In this document: one piece after another, positions 53,976-64,000 of the stretch | Layout of the letters: each line of letters starts with the position of its first letter | How positions within the stretch are numbered: the stretch's first letter is position 1 | NCBI RefSeq assembly: GCF_004348445.1 | Contig: NZ_SMKV01000017.1 | Coordinates: 62,001 to 126,000 of the forward strand | Source: Saccharopolyspora aridisoli | GTDB taxonomy: Bacteria; Actinomycetota; Actinomycetes; Mycobacteriales; Pseudonocardiaceae | Direction: 5' to 3' | DNA length: 64,000 nucleotides | Notes under the pieces: model-generated | What the model was told of the DNA's origin: nothing | The model's input: the letters and a program-made list of their open reading frames with translations, nothing else | Databases searched by the model: none | Made by a program: the position numbers and the translations under genes

Positions 53976-55520
53976 TCACAGGACCGCTTCGACGAGGTGC
54001 GGGCCCGGTTCGGTGAGGGCGCGGCTCAGGGCGGTGCGGAGTTGCTCGCCGGTGGTGGCGCGGGTGGCTTCCACGCCGAAGCCCTGGGCCAGCTGCAGCC
54101 AGTCGAGTGCCGGGTCGGCGAGGCTGGTCATGGACGCCGCGGCGGCGCCGGGATCGTCGATGCCCGCGCGCCTGAGCTCCTCGTCGAGGATGCGGTAGCG
54201 CGAGTTGGAGCAGATCACCGTGGTGACGTTGAGCTCCTCGCGCGCTTGGGTCCACAGCGCCTGGACGGTGTAGGCGGCGCTGCCGTCGGCCTGGAGGTTG
54301 ATCACCGCGCGGTCCGGGCAGGCGATCGCGGCACCGGTGGCCACCGGCATCCCCATGCCGATGGCGCCGCCGGTCTGCGAGAGCTCGCAGTGCGCGGGTG
54401 CGGCGTCGGCGATCGCGGGATAGGCCGCCGAGGACGAGACCCCCTCGTTGACGACGATCGCGTTCTCTGGCTGGGTCAGCACGATCGCCACCGCGATCGC
54501 ATCCGCGTCCAGCGCGCCCGTCGGCGCCGTGACCTGAGGACGCTTGGCCTGCGGGAGCTTCTCGGCCGCGCTGTCGGTCGCCTCGGCGAGCGCGGCCAGT
54601 GCGGTGAGCGCGTCGGAGTCGGCATCGGCCAACTCGTGCACCTTCACGTCGTCGGGCAGCGGATGGCTGGGCTGGCCCTTGTAGCCGAAGAACGACACCG
54701 GCGTGCGGGCCCCAACGAGGATCACATCGGAGAACCCCTCGAAAGTGGCGCTCATGGCCTCCGGGAAGTAGGGCAGCGTCCGCACCGGAGGAATCATCGG
54801 ACCGCGTTCCACGCGGGCGCTGCCGCGCTCGGCGAGCACCTCGCCGCCGGCCTTCGCCGCGATGCGCACGGCGGTGCGGATGCCCTCGGGGTTCTCCAGC
54901 GCCTGCCCGCCCAGCAGCAGCACCGGGCGTCGCCCGGACGAGAGCACCTTGGCGATCTCGGCGACCCGCTGCTCGTCCACCTGCGGGCGGGCGGGCGCGG
55001 CGGGCACCTCGACCGGCATGGCGCCCTGCCTCCACATGTGGTCGGCCGCGGCGATGAGCGTCGCCGGCAGCCGGTCCCGCAACGCCGCCAGGTAGGCCTC
55101 GGCGAACTCGCCCGGAGCGGTCGACGGCGATGTCGTCCGTCCGACCCAGCCCGACACCGGACGCGCCAACGACTCGATGTCGCTGTTCAACGGCGCGTCG
55201 GCCGACTGGTGCCAGGACGCGTGCTCGCCGATCAGGTTGATGATCGGGGTGCGAGCGCGACGCGCGTTGTGCAGGTTCGCGATGCCGTTGGCGAATCCGG
55301 GCCCGAGGTGCAGCAGCGTCAGCGCGGGCTTGGAGGTCATGCGGCCGTAGCCGTCGGCCGCACCGGTCACCACGCCCTCGGACAGACCCAGCACCGCGCG
55401 CACCCCGGATTGCTGGTCGAACGCCTCGACCAGCGGGATCTCGGTGGTGCCGGGATTGGCGAAGCAGGTGTCGACACCGGCGGCGGCTGCGGTGGCCAGC
55501 AAACCTTCGGAACCCTTCAC
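53976..55520 (-). CDS. TPP-dependent enzyme, acetolactate synthase/benzoylformate decarboxylase-like
   Basis: A 514-residue member of the ALS/POX family. The activating glutamate lies in GLSEGVVTGAADGYGRM; the middle domain has RRPVLLLGGQALENPEG; the C-terminal TPP domain has SQTGGAIGMGMPVATGAAI and the TPP-Mg motif NLQADGSAAYTVQALWTQAR, where the usual GDGS is ADGS. The FAD-binding residues of true acetolactate synthase are not evident. It may be a 2-oxo-acid decarboxylase or an ALS-like carboligase; I cannot choose. The GTG at 55520 (VKGSEGLLATAAA) has TAGGAG five bases before it. Nearest neighbour on the same strand is an alpha/beta hydrolase, 72 bases upstream. Confidence 0.85.
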   Translation of the reverse strand: MKGSEGLLATAAAAGVDTCFANPGTTEIPLVEAFDQQSGVRAVLGLSEGVVTGAADGYGRMTSKPALTLLHLGPGFANGIANLHNARRARTPIINLIGEHASWHQSADAPLNSDIESLARPVSGWVGRTTSPSTAPGEFAEAYLAALRDRLPATLIAAADHMWRQGAMPVEVPAAPARPQVDEQRVAEIAKVLSSGRRPVLLLGGQALENPEGIRTAVRIAAKAGGEVLAERGSARVERGPMIPPVRTLPYFPEAMSATFEGFSDVILVGARTPVSFFGYKGQPSHPLPDDVKVHELADADSDALTALAALAEATDSAAEKLPQAKRPQVTAPTGALDADAIAVAIVLTQPENAIVVNEGVSSSAAYPAIADAAPAHCELSQTGGAIGMGMPVATGAAIACPDRAVINLQADGSAAYTVQALWTQAREELNVTTVICSNSRYRILDEELRRAGIDDPGAAAASMTSLADPALDWLQLAQGFGVEATRATTGEQLRTALSRALTEPGPHLVEAVL

Positions 55521-55592
55521 GAGCACTCCTACGGCGCGTCGGAAACCCGGACCGATCTCATGCTCACCGCCCGGACGGTGACCGGCAAGACG

Positions 55593-56429
55593 TCACTCGG
55601 GGTGCGCGAGCAGGTGCTGCAGCAACAGCCGGGTCAGCGACTCGGGGGCCTCCTCGGGGATCCAGTGCGAGACCTCCTGCAACATCTCGAACCGGTAGGG
55701 GCCGGTGACGTGCTGCTCGGTGGCCAGCGCGGCGGTCGACCCGACGGCGACGTCCTCGGTGCTCCACACGAACAGGGTTGGCACGGTGACCGGGCCGATC
55801 TCCTCGTTGAACCGCGACGCCCGGTACCAGTTGAGCGCACCGGTGAGCGCGCCCGGCTCGGTGAGCCGCTGCACGTAGTCGTCGACGTGGTGCTCGGGAA
55901 CGCCGGGGTAGTAGATGCGGCGCAGCTTGGCGGCGTTGTCGGCCAGCAGCGTCTTCTCCGCCGTGGAGGATCGCAGCGCCTGCATGTAGGCCGAGCGCTC
56001 CTGCTGGTCCTCGTCTTCGCGTACCGCCTGGGTGAACGCGTCCAGGTGCGGGATCGACACCGCCGTGAGCGTGCGGATCCGGTCGGGGTGCTCCGCCGCG
56101 GTGGACCAGGCCACCGCCGCTCCCCAGTCGTGCCCGACCAGGTCGAAGCGGTCCCAGCCGAAGTGGGAGGCGATGGCCAGCACGTCACCGACCAGCTCGC
56201 TCATGCGGTAGTCGGCGACCTGCTCCGGGCGCACGCCGGGGGAGTAGCCGCGCTGATCGGGTGCGACGGCGAAGCACTCGGCACCGCCGAGGACGCCCAG
56301 CTGCTCGCTCCACTCGACCGCAGCTTCGGGGAAGCCGTGCAGCAGCAGCACCGGGCGCCCCTCCTCGGGGCCCGCGGTCAACGCGTCGAACTTGCCTGCC
56401 GGCGTGGGGATCTGGATGTATTCGGCCAC
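55593..56429 (-). CDS. Alpha/beta-hydrolase, epoxide-hydrolase-like
   Basis: A 278-residue hydrolase. LLLHGFPEAAVEWSEQLGVL holds the HGxP oxyanion motif of epoxide hydrolases, DLVGHDWGAAVAWSTAAEHP the nucleophile aspartate (GHDWG), VPTLFVWSTEDVAVG the late acid, and EVSHWIPEEAPE the catalytic histidine. An aspartate at the nucleophile elbow points to epoxide or haloalkane hydrolysis, not ester hydrolysis. The GTG at 56429 (VAEYIQIPTPAG) is preferred; the frame further upstream is not family-like. It is separated from the upstream sugar operon by a terminator. Confidence 0.9.
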   Translation of the reverse strand: MAEYIQIPTPAGKFDALTAGPEEGRPVLLLHGFPEAAVEWSEQLGVLGGAECFAVAPDQRGYSPGVRPEQVADYRMSELVGDVLAIASHFGWDRFDLVGHDWGAAVAWSTAAEHPDRIRTLTAVSIPHLDAFTQAVREDEDQQERSAYMQALRSSTAEKTLLADNAAKLRRIYYPGVPEHHVDDYVQRLTEPGALTGALNWYRASRFNEEIGPVTVPTLFVWSTEDVAVGSTAALATEQHVTGPYRFEMLQEVSHWIPEEAPESLTRLLLQHLLAHPE

Positions 56430-56453
56430 GGGCACCACCCTAACGGTCACCGG

Positions 56454-56487
56454 GGGGGTGGAGGTTCCCGCTGAAACCTCCACCCCC
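56454..56487 (-). terminator. Terminator of the GH2-epimerase operon
   Basis: GGGGGTGGAGGTT (56454-56466) pairs perfectly with AACCTCCACCCCC (56475-56487), loop eight bases, starting 14 bases past the epimerase stop. Confidence 0.85.
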
Positions 56488-56500
56488 GAACGGCACGCGG

Positions 56501-57517
56501 TCACCCGGCGAGGCGGTAGCCCCAGCTCCCGGTGTGCGTCTGCCCCGGCTGCAGGACGATCACCCCGTCACCGGTGACGAAAGCGTTGGGCGCCAACGTC
56601 ATCGGTTCCACGGTCAGCCCCGCCCGGCCCGGCCGGTCGGTGCTGGGATCGTCGTCGGTGTAGACCTGCAGGTACCGGTGGGTCTCGTCGACCCACAGCT
56701 CGACGTCGACGTCCGGCCGCCCGAAGCGCACCACCGCTTCACCGCCCGAGTGGTGCAAGCCGGTGAAGGCGGTGTCCATCTTGGTGCCGCCGATCGGCCG
56801 CGCGGTGCGGAAGTCGTAGTCGGTGCCCTCCACCTGCGCGGTGCCGGTCGGGATGAGCCGGTCGTTGACCACGTAGTGGGTGTCGGCCGGGATCTCCAGC
56901 GCGATGTCGTCGATCCGGGTGCCCGGAGCTGCCGCCAGGTAGGTGTGGTTGGCGGTGCCGAACGGCGCCGGGCCGCGGCCGACGTTGGTCGCCGAGAGGG
57001 TGCTGGAGAATCCGCGGTCGTCCACCCGGTACTCGATGCGGAACGCCAGCTGGAACGGGTACCCGTAGTCCGGCGGCAGGACGTGTTCGAGCACGACCGA
57101 ATCGGCGCGGTGGTGCACCGGCGACCACTCCACGAAGCTCATCAGCCCGTGCAGCGCGGCGTCGCGCTCCGGCTCGTTGATCGCGACCTGCAGCTCCTGG
57201 CCCTCGAAGGTGTAGGCGCCGTGGTCGATCCGGTTGGCCCACGGCAGGATCGTCTTGCCCTGGTAGCCCTCGCCGACGTCGTCGGGGTCGTGGGTCAGCA
57301 GCATCTCCTGGCCGTCGGCCTTCCAGGACAGCATCGAGGCGGCCACTCCACCGACGACCACCTGATGCTTCCCGGAGCCGATGTCGTAGAGGTGCCCGCT
57401 GGCGGTCGGGACACCGCCGGGCGCGGCCTGCGTGACCCCGGGCAGGGCCGCCACCGCACCGGCCGCTCCTGCGGCACCGAGCAGGGCACCACGTCTGTTG
57501 ATCTTCGCTGACCTCAT
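56501..57517 (-). CDS. Exported aldose 1-epimerase
   Basis: A 338-residue galactose-mutarotase-fold protein. The N terminus, SAKINRRGALLGAAGAAGAV, has a twin-arginine, hydrophobic run and an AQAA-like cut site (VTQAA), i.e. a Tat signal. Mutarotase motifs include LPWANRIDHGAYTFEGQ, the catalytic-histidine region TANHTYLAA and the catalytic glutamate in LTVEPMTLAPNAF. It interconverts alpha and beta sugar anomers outside the cell, presumably the product released by the neighbouring GH2 enzyme, whose stop is 8 bases upstream. ATG at 57517 with GTGAGGAG before it. Confidence 0.9.
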   Translation of the reverse strand: MRSAKINRRGALLGAAGAAGAVAALPGVTQAAPGGVPTASGHLYDIGSGKHQVVVGGVAASMLSWKADGQEMLLTHDPDDVGEGYQGKTILPWANRIDHGAYTFEGQELQVAINEPERDAALHGLMSFVEWSPVHHRADSVVLEHVLPPDYGYPFQLAFRIEYRVDDRGFSSTLSATNVGRGPAPFGTANHTYLAAAPGTRIDDIALEIPADTHYVVNDRLIPTGTAQVEGTDYDFRTARPIGGTKMDTAFTGLHHSGGEAVVRFGRPDVDVELWVDETHRYLQVYTDDDPSTDRPGRAGLTVEPMTLAPNAFVTGDGVIVLQPGQTHTGSWGYRLAG

Positions 57518-57525
57518 CGGACTCC

Positions 57526-59334
57526 TCACCGGCTTCCCGCCTCGATGGCGGCTGCGTTGTGCGCGCGCACGGAGGCCACGTCCGGTTTCATGACCTTCCG
57601 GTCGTAGGTGAGGAAGCCGTTGACCTCGTTCTCCACGTCGGTGGTCTGCGTGTAGATCGCCGCCGACAGGCCGTTGGCCCTGATGATGCGCGCCAGCTCG
57701 ACGCTGACCTCGCCGTAGCGCTGGGTCAGCTGCTCCCTGCTCTCGGTCATCTCGTACGCGCTGGGTTCGCCGGGCCACAGGTGGCCTTCCTCGGCCAGGC
57801 CCAGCCCGCCGTACTCGCCGTCCACGATCGCCCGGCCGTCCTTGACCGTCGGCGCACCCGGGCCCACGTAGGTGTGGTCGTCGTAGATGTCGCCCGCGCC
57901 GCTGTCGGGCAGCGAGTAGCAGCAGTTCACCCCGCTGGAAGGGTTGATCAACCGGGTGGGGTCGGTCCGCCGGGTCAGGTCGGTGATCTCGGCGGTGTCG
58001 AACTCGCCCCATCCCTCGTTGAACGGCACCCACGCCACGATCGAGGTCGAACTCCGCAGCTGGTCGATGATGTCGACCCACTCGGTTCGGTAGTTGGCCT
58101 TCATCTCCTGCGACGGAGGCGGGCTGTCCTCCGGCGGGATGGCCAGGTCGATCGGCAGCGACGGCATGTCCTGCCAGACCATCAGGCCTAGCTTGTCGGC
58201 CCAGTAGTACCAGCGCGCAGGTTCGACCTTGACGTGCTTGCGGACCGTGTTGAAGCCCAGTTCCTTGGTCTTGTCCAGGTCGAAGCGCAGCGCCTCGTCG
58301 GTTGGCGCGGTGTAGATGCCGTCCGGCCAGAAGCCCTGGTCCAACGGACCGTGCTGGAACACGATCTTGCCGTTGAGCGCCATCCGCGGCCGGCCCTGCT
58401 CGTCGTTGACCAGGCCCGTCGTGCGCAGCCCGGTGTAGCTGCCGACCTCGTCGAGCACGGCTCCGCCAGCGCCCAGCAACCGAACCGACAGGTCGTAGAG
58501 GTACGGGTCTTCCGGGGTCCACAGGTGCGGTTGCGGGACGTCCACGCGCACCGGCTCGCCGGCCGGGCCGCTGGTCCTGGTGACCTCGTTGCCCTCGGCG
58601 TCGCGCACCGCGACCTCGACCTGCTCGCCGTTGTCGGCGGCGGCGTTGGCGGTGATGCCGAAGCCGGTCAGGTCCGGGGTGATGTCCAGCCCGGTGATGT
58701 GCGCCGGGGCGACGGGTTCGAGCCAGACGGTCTGCCAGATCCCGGAGGCGCCGGTGTAGAGGATGCCCCCGGGATCGTTGCGCTGCTTGCCCACCGGGTA
58801 GGGCTGCGTCTCGTTGCCGTCGGAGACGGCGACGGTGAGCTGCTGCGGCGCACCGGGTTTGACGGCGTCGGTGATGTCGGCGGAGAAGGCGGTGTAGCCG
58901 CCTTCGTGCACGGCGACCTGCTTGCCGTTGACCGAGACCTCCGCGCGCTGGTCGACGGCGCCGAAGTGCAGGATCAGCCGCTGTCCGGTCCAGTCGGCGG
59001 GCACGTCGAAGGTGCGCTCGTAGAGCATCTGGTCGTCGTGGCGCTGCACGCCCGAAAGACCGGATTCGGGCGGGTAGGGAACCAGGATCTGCTCGGTGGC
59101 GTTGTCGCCGCCGGTGTAGTCCCAGAGGCCGTTGAGGTTCAGCCAGCGCTCGCGGGTCAGCTGCGGGCGCGGGTACTCGGGCAGGGCGTTGTCGGGGCCG
59201 ACCTGGTCGGTCCACGGCGTGGTCAGAGGTGGTGCCTCGGGTTGCCAGGCTGGTTCGGGTGCGGCCATCGAAGCGGGTACTCCGGAGAAGGTGAGCAGGA
59301 CAGCGGTGGCAATCGTTGTGACAGGTCGGAACAC
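57526..59334 (-). CDS. Secreted glycoside hydrolase family 2 enzyme (beta-galactosidase-like)
   Basis: A 602-residue GH2 protein. Signal peptide FRPVTTIATAVLLTFSGVPA then SMAAPEPAW. The sugar-binding jelly-roll starts PRPQLTRERWLNLNGLWDYT, with RTFDVPADWTGQRLILHFGA; an Ig-like domain and the TIM barrel follow (ELGFNTVRKHVKVEPARWYY). The acid/base glutamate is in FNEGWGEFD and the nucleophile glutamate in DGEYGGLGLAEEG. At about 600 residues it is shorter than LacZ, as in the small GH2 group; beta-galactosidase, glucuronidase or mannosidase activity is possible. GTG at 59334 has AAGGAGG before it. It leads a two-gene operon with the exported epimerase. Confidence 0.9.
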   Translation of the reverse strand: MFRPVTTIATAVLLTFSGVPASMAAPEPAWQPEAPPLTTPWTDQVGPDNALPEYPRPQLTRERWLNLNGLWDYTGGDNATEQILVPYPPESGLSGVQRHDDQMLYERTFDVPADWTGQRLILHFGAVDQRAEVSVNGKQVAVHEGGYTAFSADITDAVKPGAPQQLTVAVSDGNETQPYPVGKQRNDPGGILYTGASGIWQTVWLEPVAPAHITGLDITPDLTGFGITANAAADNGEQVEVAVRDAEGNEVTRTSGPAGEPVRVDVPQPHLWTPEDPYLYDLSVRLLGAGGAVLDEVGSYTGLRTTGLVNDEQGRPRMALNGKIVFQHGPLDQGFWPDGIYTAPTDEALRFDLDKTKELGFNTVRKHVKVEPARWYYWADKLGLMVWQDMPSLPIDLAIPPEDSPPPSQEMKANYRTEWVDIIDQLRSSTSIVAWVPFNEGWGEFDTAEITDLTRRTDPTRLINPSSGVNCCYSLPDSGAGDIYDDHTYVGPGAPTVKDGRAIVDGEYGGLGLAEEGHLWPGEPSAYEMTESREQLTQRYGEVSVELARIIRANGLSAAIYTQTTDVENEVNGFLTYDRKVMKPDVASVRAHNAAAIEAGSR

Positions 59335-59599
59335 GGTGTCCTCCTTGACGCCGGAAATTCCGAAGAAATCACCAGTAATCAACAACAATGACCACAACCG
59401 CACGAGGAGTCAACGCCGACGAGCCGAGACCCGCAGATCGGAGCAATCGGTTCGGCTCGGGAGTGGCCGAACCAGTCGCGGACATGGCTCACTCCTCGCC
59501 CCGGGCAGCGGAGCCGAGACGAGGAGGGGCCGGAGTGTTCGGCGAAGCGACGGCGAGTACGCCTGGTAGGCGTTGCTGACCGCACGCGACCCCTGCTAG

Positions 59600-60870
59600 A
59601 TGACCCGCCGCTCCAACCAGGTCGCCAACTGGCTGCGCGAGCTCGGCGTCGCGCGGCGACCGGCCTGATCCTGATGCTGGGCGACCAGGTCGAGCTGGGA
59701 GACGATCCGGGCCGCGATGAAGTTGGGCGCGGAGATCATCCCTGCGGCCCCGCTGCCGGGCCCGGCGGCCTGCGCGACGGGGCACCCGAACGCCGGGACC
59801 GCGGCCGGGCGAGGCACGTGGTGACCACATCGGACGATGTGGTGAATTCGGCTGGCATCTCCGGCGATCGCACCGTCCGCGCCGTCGGGTCCAACGTGGA
59901 TGGACGGCGCCCTGACGACCAAATCGATGGTTCAGCGGTGAGTTCCGTCCCAGGGTGCCGCGACCGGTGCCGAAGTCCCGATGCTCCCGTCTGCACCTCG
60001 GGTACCACGCCCAATCCGAAACTCGGTCAGCCCGCGCACGTCTCGTACCTCGTGAGTGGCCTGTCCACGATGTACTGTATCGGTGTGGAGTCCGGGGACG
60101 TCCACCTCAACATCTCCTCACCGGGGTGGGCCAAGCACGCCCGAGCAACGTCTCGCGCCGTGGAACGCCGAGGCGACGGTGGTCATCTACAACTGCTCGT
60201 GCTTCGACCCGGCCGGTCTGCTGGAGCCGGGTGCAGCGCTGCGCCATCACCAGCTCCTGCGCGCCGCCAACAGTGTGGCGGGATGGTCATCCAGGCCGAT
60301 CTCGGCTTCGCTGGACACCCCGCCGGTGAAGTCGTCGGGGCCGGCGAACCGCTGAACCCGGAGTTCATCGAGCAGGCGCGCCAGGCCTGGGGCGTGACCA
60401 TCCGCAACGGCTTCGGCCAGACCGACCAGCGTCCAGGTCGCCAACGCAGCGGTCACTGCCACACCGGGACGTCGGGTCCCGGGACGCGGACGGCTGCATC
60501 ACCTACGTCGGGCGCACCGACGACCTGTTCAAGTCGTCCGACCACCGGATCTCGCCGATCGAGCTGGAGAGCGTGCTGCTGGAGCACGACGCGGTCGCCG
60601 AGGCGGCGGTGAGGCCGGCGCCGCACGCGTTCCGGTCGTCGGTGCCCGAGGCCTCGTGGGTGCTTGCTCGCCGCAGGTCACGAGCCCGACGAGCGCACGG
60701 CGGAGTCCATCCTGCAGTTCACCAGGGAGTACCTCGCGCCGTGCAAGCGGGTGCGGAGGCTGGAGTTCTACGAGCTGCCCAAGACGATCCCCGGCAATGG
60801 CGGGTGGAGTTGCGAGGCAGCTGGGCGCTGGATCGGTTCGGCGTTCCAAGGGCGGTGCACGGATTGACGG
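59600..60870 (+). pseudogene. Acyl-CoA synthetase (AMP-forming), multiply frameshifted
   Basis: Parts of a full-length adenylating enzyme occur in order but in all three frames: MTRRSNQVANWLRELGV, then HVVTTSDDVV, TSGTTPNPKLGQPAHVSYLV (A3 loop region), STMYCIGVESGDVHLNISSP, then ATVVIYNCSCFDPAGLLE, then VQRCAITSSCAPPTVWR, then VVGAGEPLNPEFIEQARQAW and VTIRNGFGQTD (A5), then DADGCITYVGRTDDLFKSSD, then EHDAVAEAAV, then DERTAESILQFTREYLAP and RLEFYELPKTIPG with the A10 region lost. At least six frame changes and small deletions are needed, so it is non-functional. The order suits the acetyl-CoA-synthetase-like medium-chain group. Confidence 0.88.
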
Positions 60871-61470
60871 GCAGTCCGGGAAAAGTTATGGCGCTGCGGA
60901 CTGGAAAGCCGTAACATCCGTGCTCCGCTCTTCGATGCAAGGGTTGCGGGGAGCGAAAAGTCAACCGCCGCATCGGCTATTCATGAGATCTTTGTCGATC
61001 GGAACACTTGATATGGCGCGAACATTGTGCTATATCGGGCGCGCGTAAGCGTACATCCCCTGAGGTTTTATCGCACTCGCGTGATCGTTATCGGCCCCAA
61101 AATGATGTCCAATATTCCCTGGTGGTCGCGCATTTTTTCACCCAGGGTGACAATGGGAATCACGCATTCATCGCATTGCGGTGATTACCATCACACGTTT
61201 GTACGCTTGCTTCGTGATCTCCTTCGCCTAGGTTGGTTAAGCGACGCACGGAAATGCGTCACGCCGGTTGGCAAGGGTGCCGACCGAGTGCGATCGGCGT
61301 TGGTGCTGCGGCCTTGAGCAATTTCTCGGCTGCCCGCGCCGGTCGGAGGTGTTGCCTTTTTTCGCAGTGGCGACCCGCACGGCCGCGAGACGACATGCTC
61401 GCGGCACGGATTTGCGCATGCCTGAAGTGCGTGGGCTGGCGCATGACCAACGTGAGTGGTGGGAGTGAAA
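60871..61470 (+). promoter_or_regulatory. Long, AT-rich leader before the betaine-synthesis gene
   Basis: About 600 bases without a gene and with visibly lower GC (several A/T runs near 61080-61210). It holds GTGAT-TACC-ATCAC at 61181-61194 and a looser GTGA-n9-TCAC at 61147-61163, dyads that could bind a regulator. An osmotically controlled promoter or a long 5' leader is plausible. GGGAG precedes the ATG at 61471. I do not recognise a known riboswitch here. Confidence 0.45.
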
Positions 61471-63171
<1,701 letters not shown>

Positions 63172-63246
63172 GGTCCCCCGGGTAAACAACCTGACTACCG
63201 TACGCAAGGATCTAAAGCTGCAAAGCTTGTGAGGTGAGGAGCAGTC

Positions 63247-64000
63247 GTGAGTGAGATCAACCGCCGGTTGTTCACCAGTGAGTCGGTGACCGAGGGCCAC
63301 CCGGACAAGATGTGCGACGCGATCAGCGACTCGATCCTGGACGCGATGCTGGCCCAGGACCCGGCTTCGCGCGTCGCCGTGGAGACCCTGGTCACCACCG
63401 GCCAGGTGCACGTCGCCGGCGAGGTCACCACGAAGGCCTACGTCGACATCCCGACCCTGGTCCGCGAGAAGGTCCTGGAGATCGGTTACGACTCGTCGGT
63501 GAAGGGCTTCGACGGCGCTTCCTGCGGTGTGAACGTGGCCATCGGTCAGCAGTCCCCGGACATCGCCCAGGGTGTTGACGAGGCGCACGAGAAGCGCGTC
63601 GAGGGCAGCGAGGACGAGATCGCCAAGCAGGGTGCCGGCGACCAGGGCCTGATGTTCGGCTACGCCTGCAACGACACCGACGAGCTGGCGCCGCTGCCGA
63701 TCACCCTGGCGCACCGCATGTCGCGTCGCCTGACCAACGTCCGCAAGGACGGCACGCTGCCGTACCTGCGCGCCGACGGCAAGACCCAGGTCACCATCGA
63801 GTACGCCGGTGACCAGGCCGTTCGCCTGGACACCGTGGTGCTCTCGACCCAGCACGCCGAGGAGATCGACCTCGAAGGCCAGCTGGTCGGCGACATCCAG
63901 AAGCACGTCATCGCGCCGGAGCTGGAGCGGGCCGGTCTGGACTCGGGCGACGCCCGCGTGCTGATCAACCCGACCGGTCGCTTCGTCGTCGGTGGCCCCA
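63247..64000 (+). CDS. metK: S-adenosylmethionine synthetase (N-terminal part, cut by window edge)
   Basis: About 251 residues are visible and the frame is open to the right edge. [20 protein letters not shown] is the canonical ATP-binding start, followed by [38 protein letters not shown] (methionine/ATP loop) and [13 protein letters not shown]. It makes SAM from ATP and methionine. GTG at 63247 with GAGGTGAGGAG before it. Its place right behind the fused betaine methyltransferase, which consumes three SAM per betaine, suggests joint expression; a separate promoter in the 75-base gap is also possible. Confidence 0.97.
   Translation, partial: MSEINRRLFTSESVTEGHPDKMCDAISDSILDAMLAQDPASRVAVETLVTTGQVHVAGEVTTKAYVDIPTLVREKVLEIGYDSSVKGFDGASCGVNVAIGQQSPDIAQGVDEAHEKRVEGSEDEIAKQGAGDQGLMFGYACNDTDELAPLPITLAHRMSRRLTNVRKDGTLPYLRADGKTQVTIEYAGDQAVRLDTVVLSTQHAEEIDLEGQLVGDIQKHVIAPELERAGLDSGDARVLINPTGRFVVGGP

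Noticed and set aside
53949-56474. An 841-codon plus-strand frame
   Set aside because: Antisense to the TPP enzyme and epoxide-hydrolase-like gene; low-complexity Arg/Gly/His composition.
60871-61470. A c-di-AMP (ydaO-type) or glycine riboswitch before the betaine gene
   Set aside because: The conserved sequence blocks of either class are not visible, although the long leader made it attractive.
63172-63246. A SAM riboswitch before metK
   Set aside because: The 75-base gap is too short and lacks the consensus helices and the GGxxA-type core.

Overview
The window is high-GC, densely packed actinomycete chromosome: GTG/TTG starts are common, ATGA/GTGA stop-start overlaps are frequent, and it carries F420-type oxidoreductases, KorAB, a TPP riboswitch before a cytX-type gene and a fused glycine/sarcosine/dimethylglycine methyltransferase next to metK. 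Together these suggest a Pseudonocardiales organism of the Saccharopolyspora/Actinopolyspora kind; the genus is inference. I see no tRNA, rRNA, CRISPR array, intact insertion sequence or prophage module.

Layout. 0-5 kb: the start of xthA, a small unknown gene, a stand-alone LigD-type polymerase, and a three-subunit molybdenum aldehyde oxidoreductase whose FAD subunit carries four extra cysteines (PaoABC-like). 5-8.4 kb: a VOC protein and larE-larB-larC, which make the nickel-pincer cofactor, with no larA in view. 8.4-10.5 kb: a decayed HerA/DUF853 remnant, then a TPP riboswitch and its NCS1 permease. 10.5-14.5 kb: the most interesting locus, two tandem family 2B encapsulin-like shell genes (HK97-fold capsid with an inserted cNMP-binding-like domain), followed within 16 bases by a polyprenyl diphosphate synthase that is the obvious cargo candidate. 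15-26 kb: HTH protein, truncated DUF998 remnant, F420/PPOX protein, thiolase, 3-hydroxyacyl-CoA dehydrogenase, two MarR regulators, a wrecked WrbA-like gene, a phosphopantetheinyl transferase, an ABC-ATPase scrap, a FUSC membrane protein divergent from its MarR, and a GT87 mannosyltransferase.

26-32 kb: gltBD (glutamate synthase). 32-34.5 kb: a GH43 exported enzyme and a stand-alone glycine methyltransferase paralogue. 34.6-48 kb: CoA-ester and terpene/fatty-acid catabolism genes (thioesterase, acyl-CoA synthetase, LLM oxidoreductase, two crotonases, AtuA-like protein) mixed with IclR, TetR, GntR and LysG-type regulators, a LysE exporter and a PAS-PAS-GGDEF cyclase. 48-59 kb: a flavin disulfide reductase, an HSL esterase, korAB, a TPP-dependent decarboxylase/ALS-like enzyme, an alpha/beta hydrolase, and a secreted GH2-aldose epimerase operon. 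59.6-60.9 kb: a multiply frameshifted acyl-CoA synthetase pseudogene. 61-64 kb: the fused betaine-synthesis methyltransferase and metK, which supplies its SAM.

Two themes stand out. One is compartmentalised isoprenoid chemistry: two shell proteins share a 125-base identical tract although the rest of the genes has diverged, and a hairpin lies between them. The other is osmolyte metabolism: a fused GSMT-SDMT with metK, plus an extra GSMT copy 28 kb away. At least four multiply broken genes lie among intact operons, so local gene decay is ongoing.
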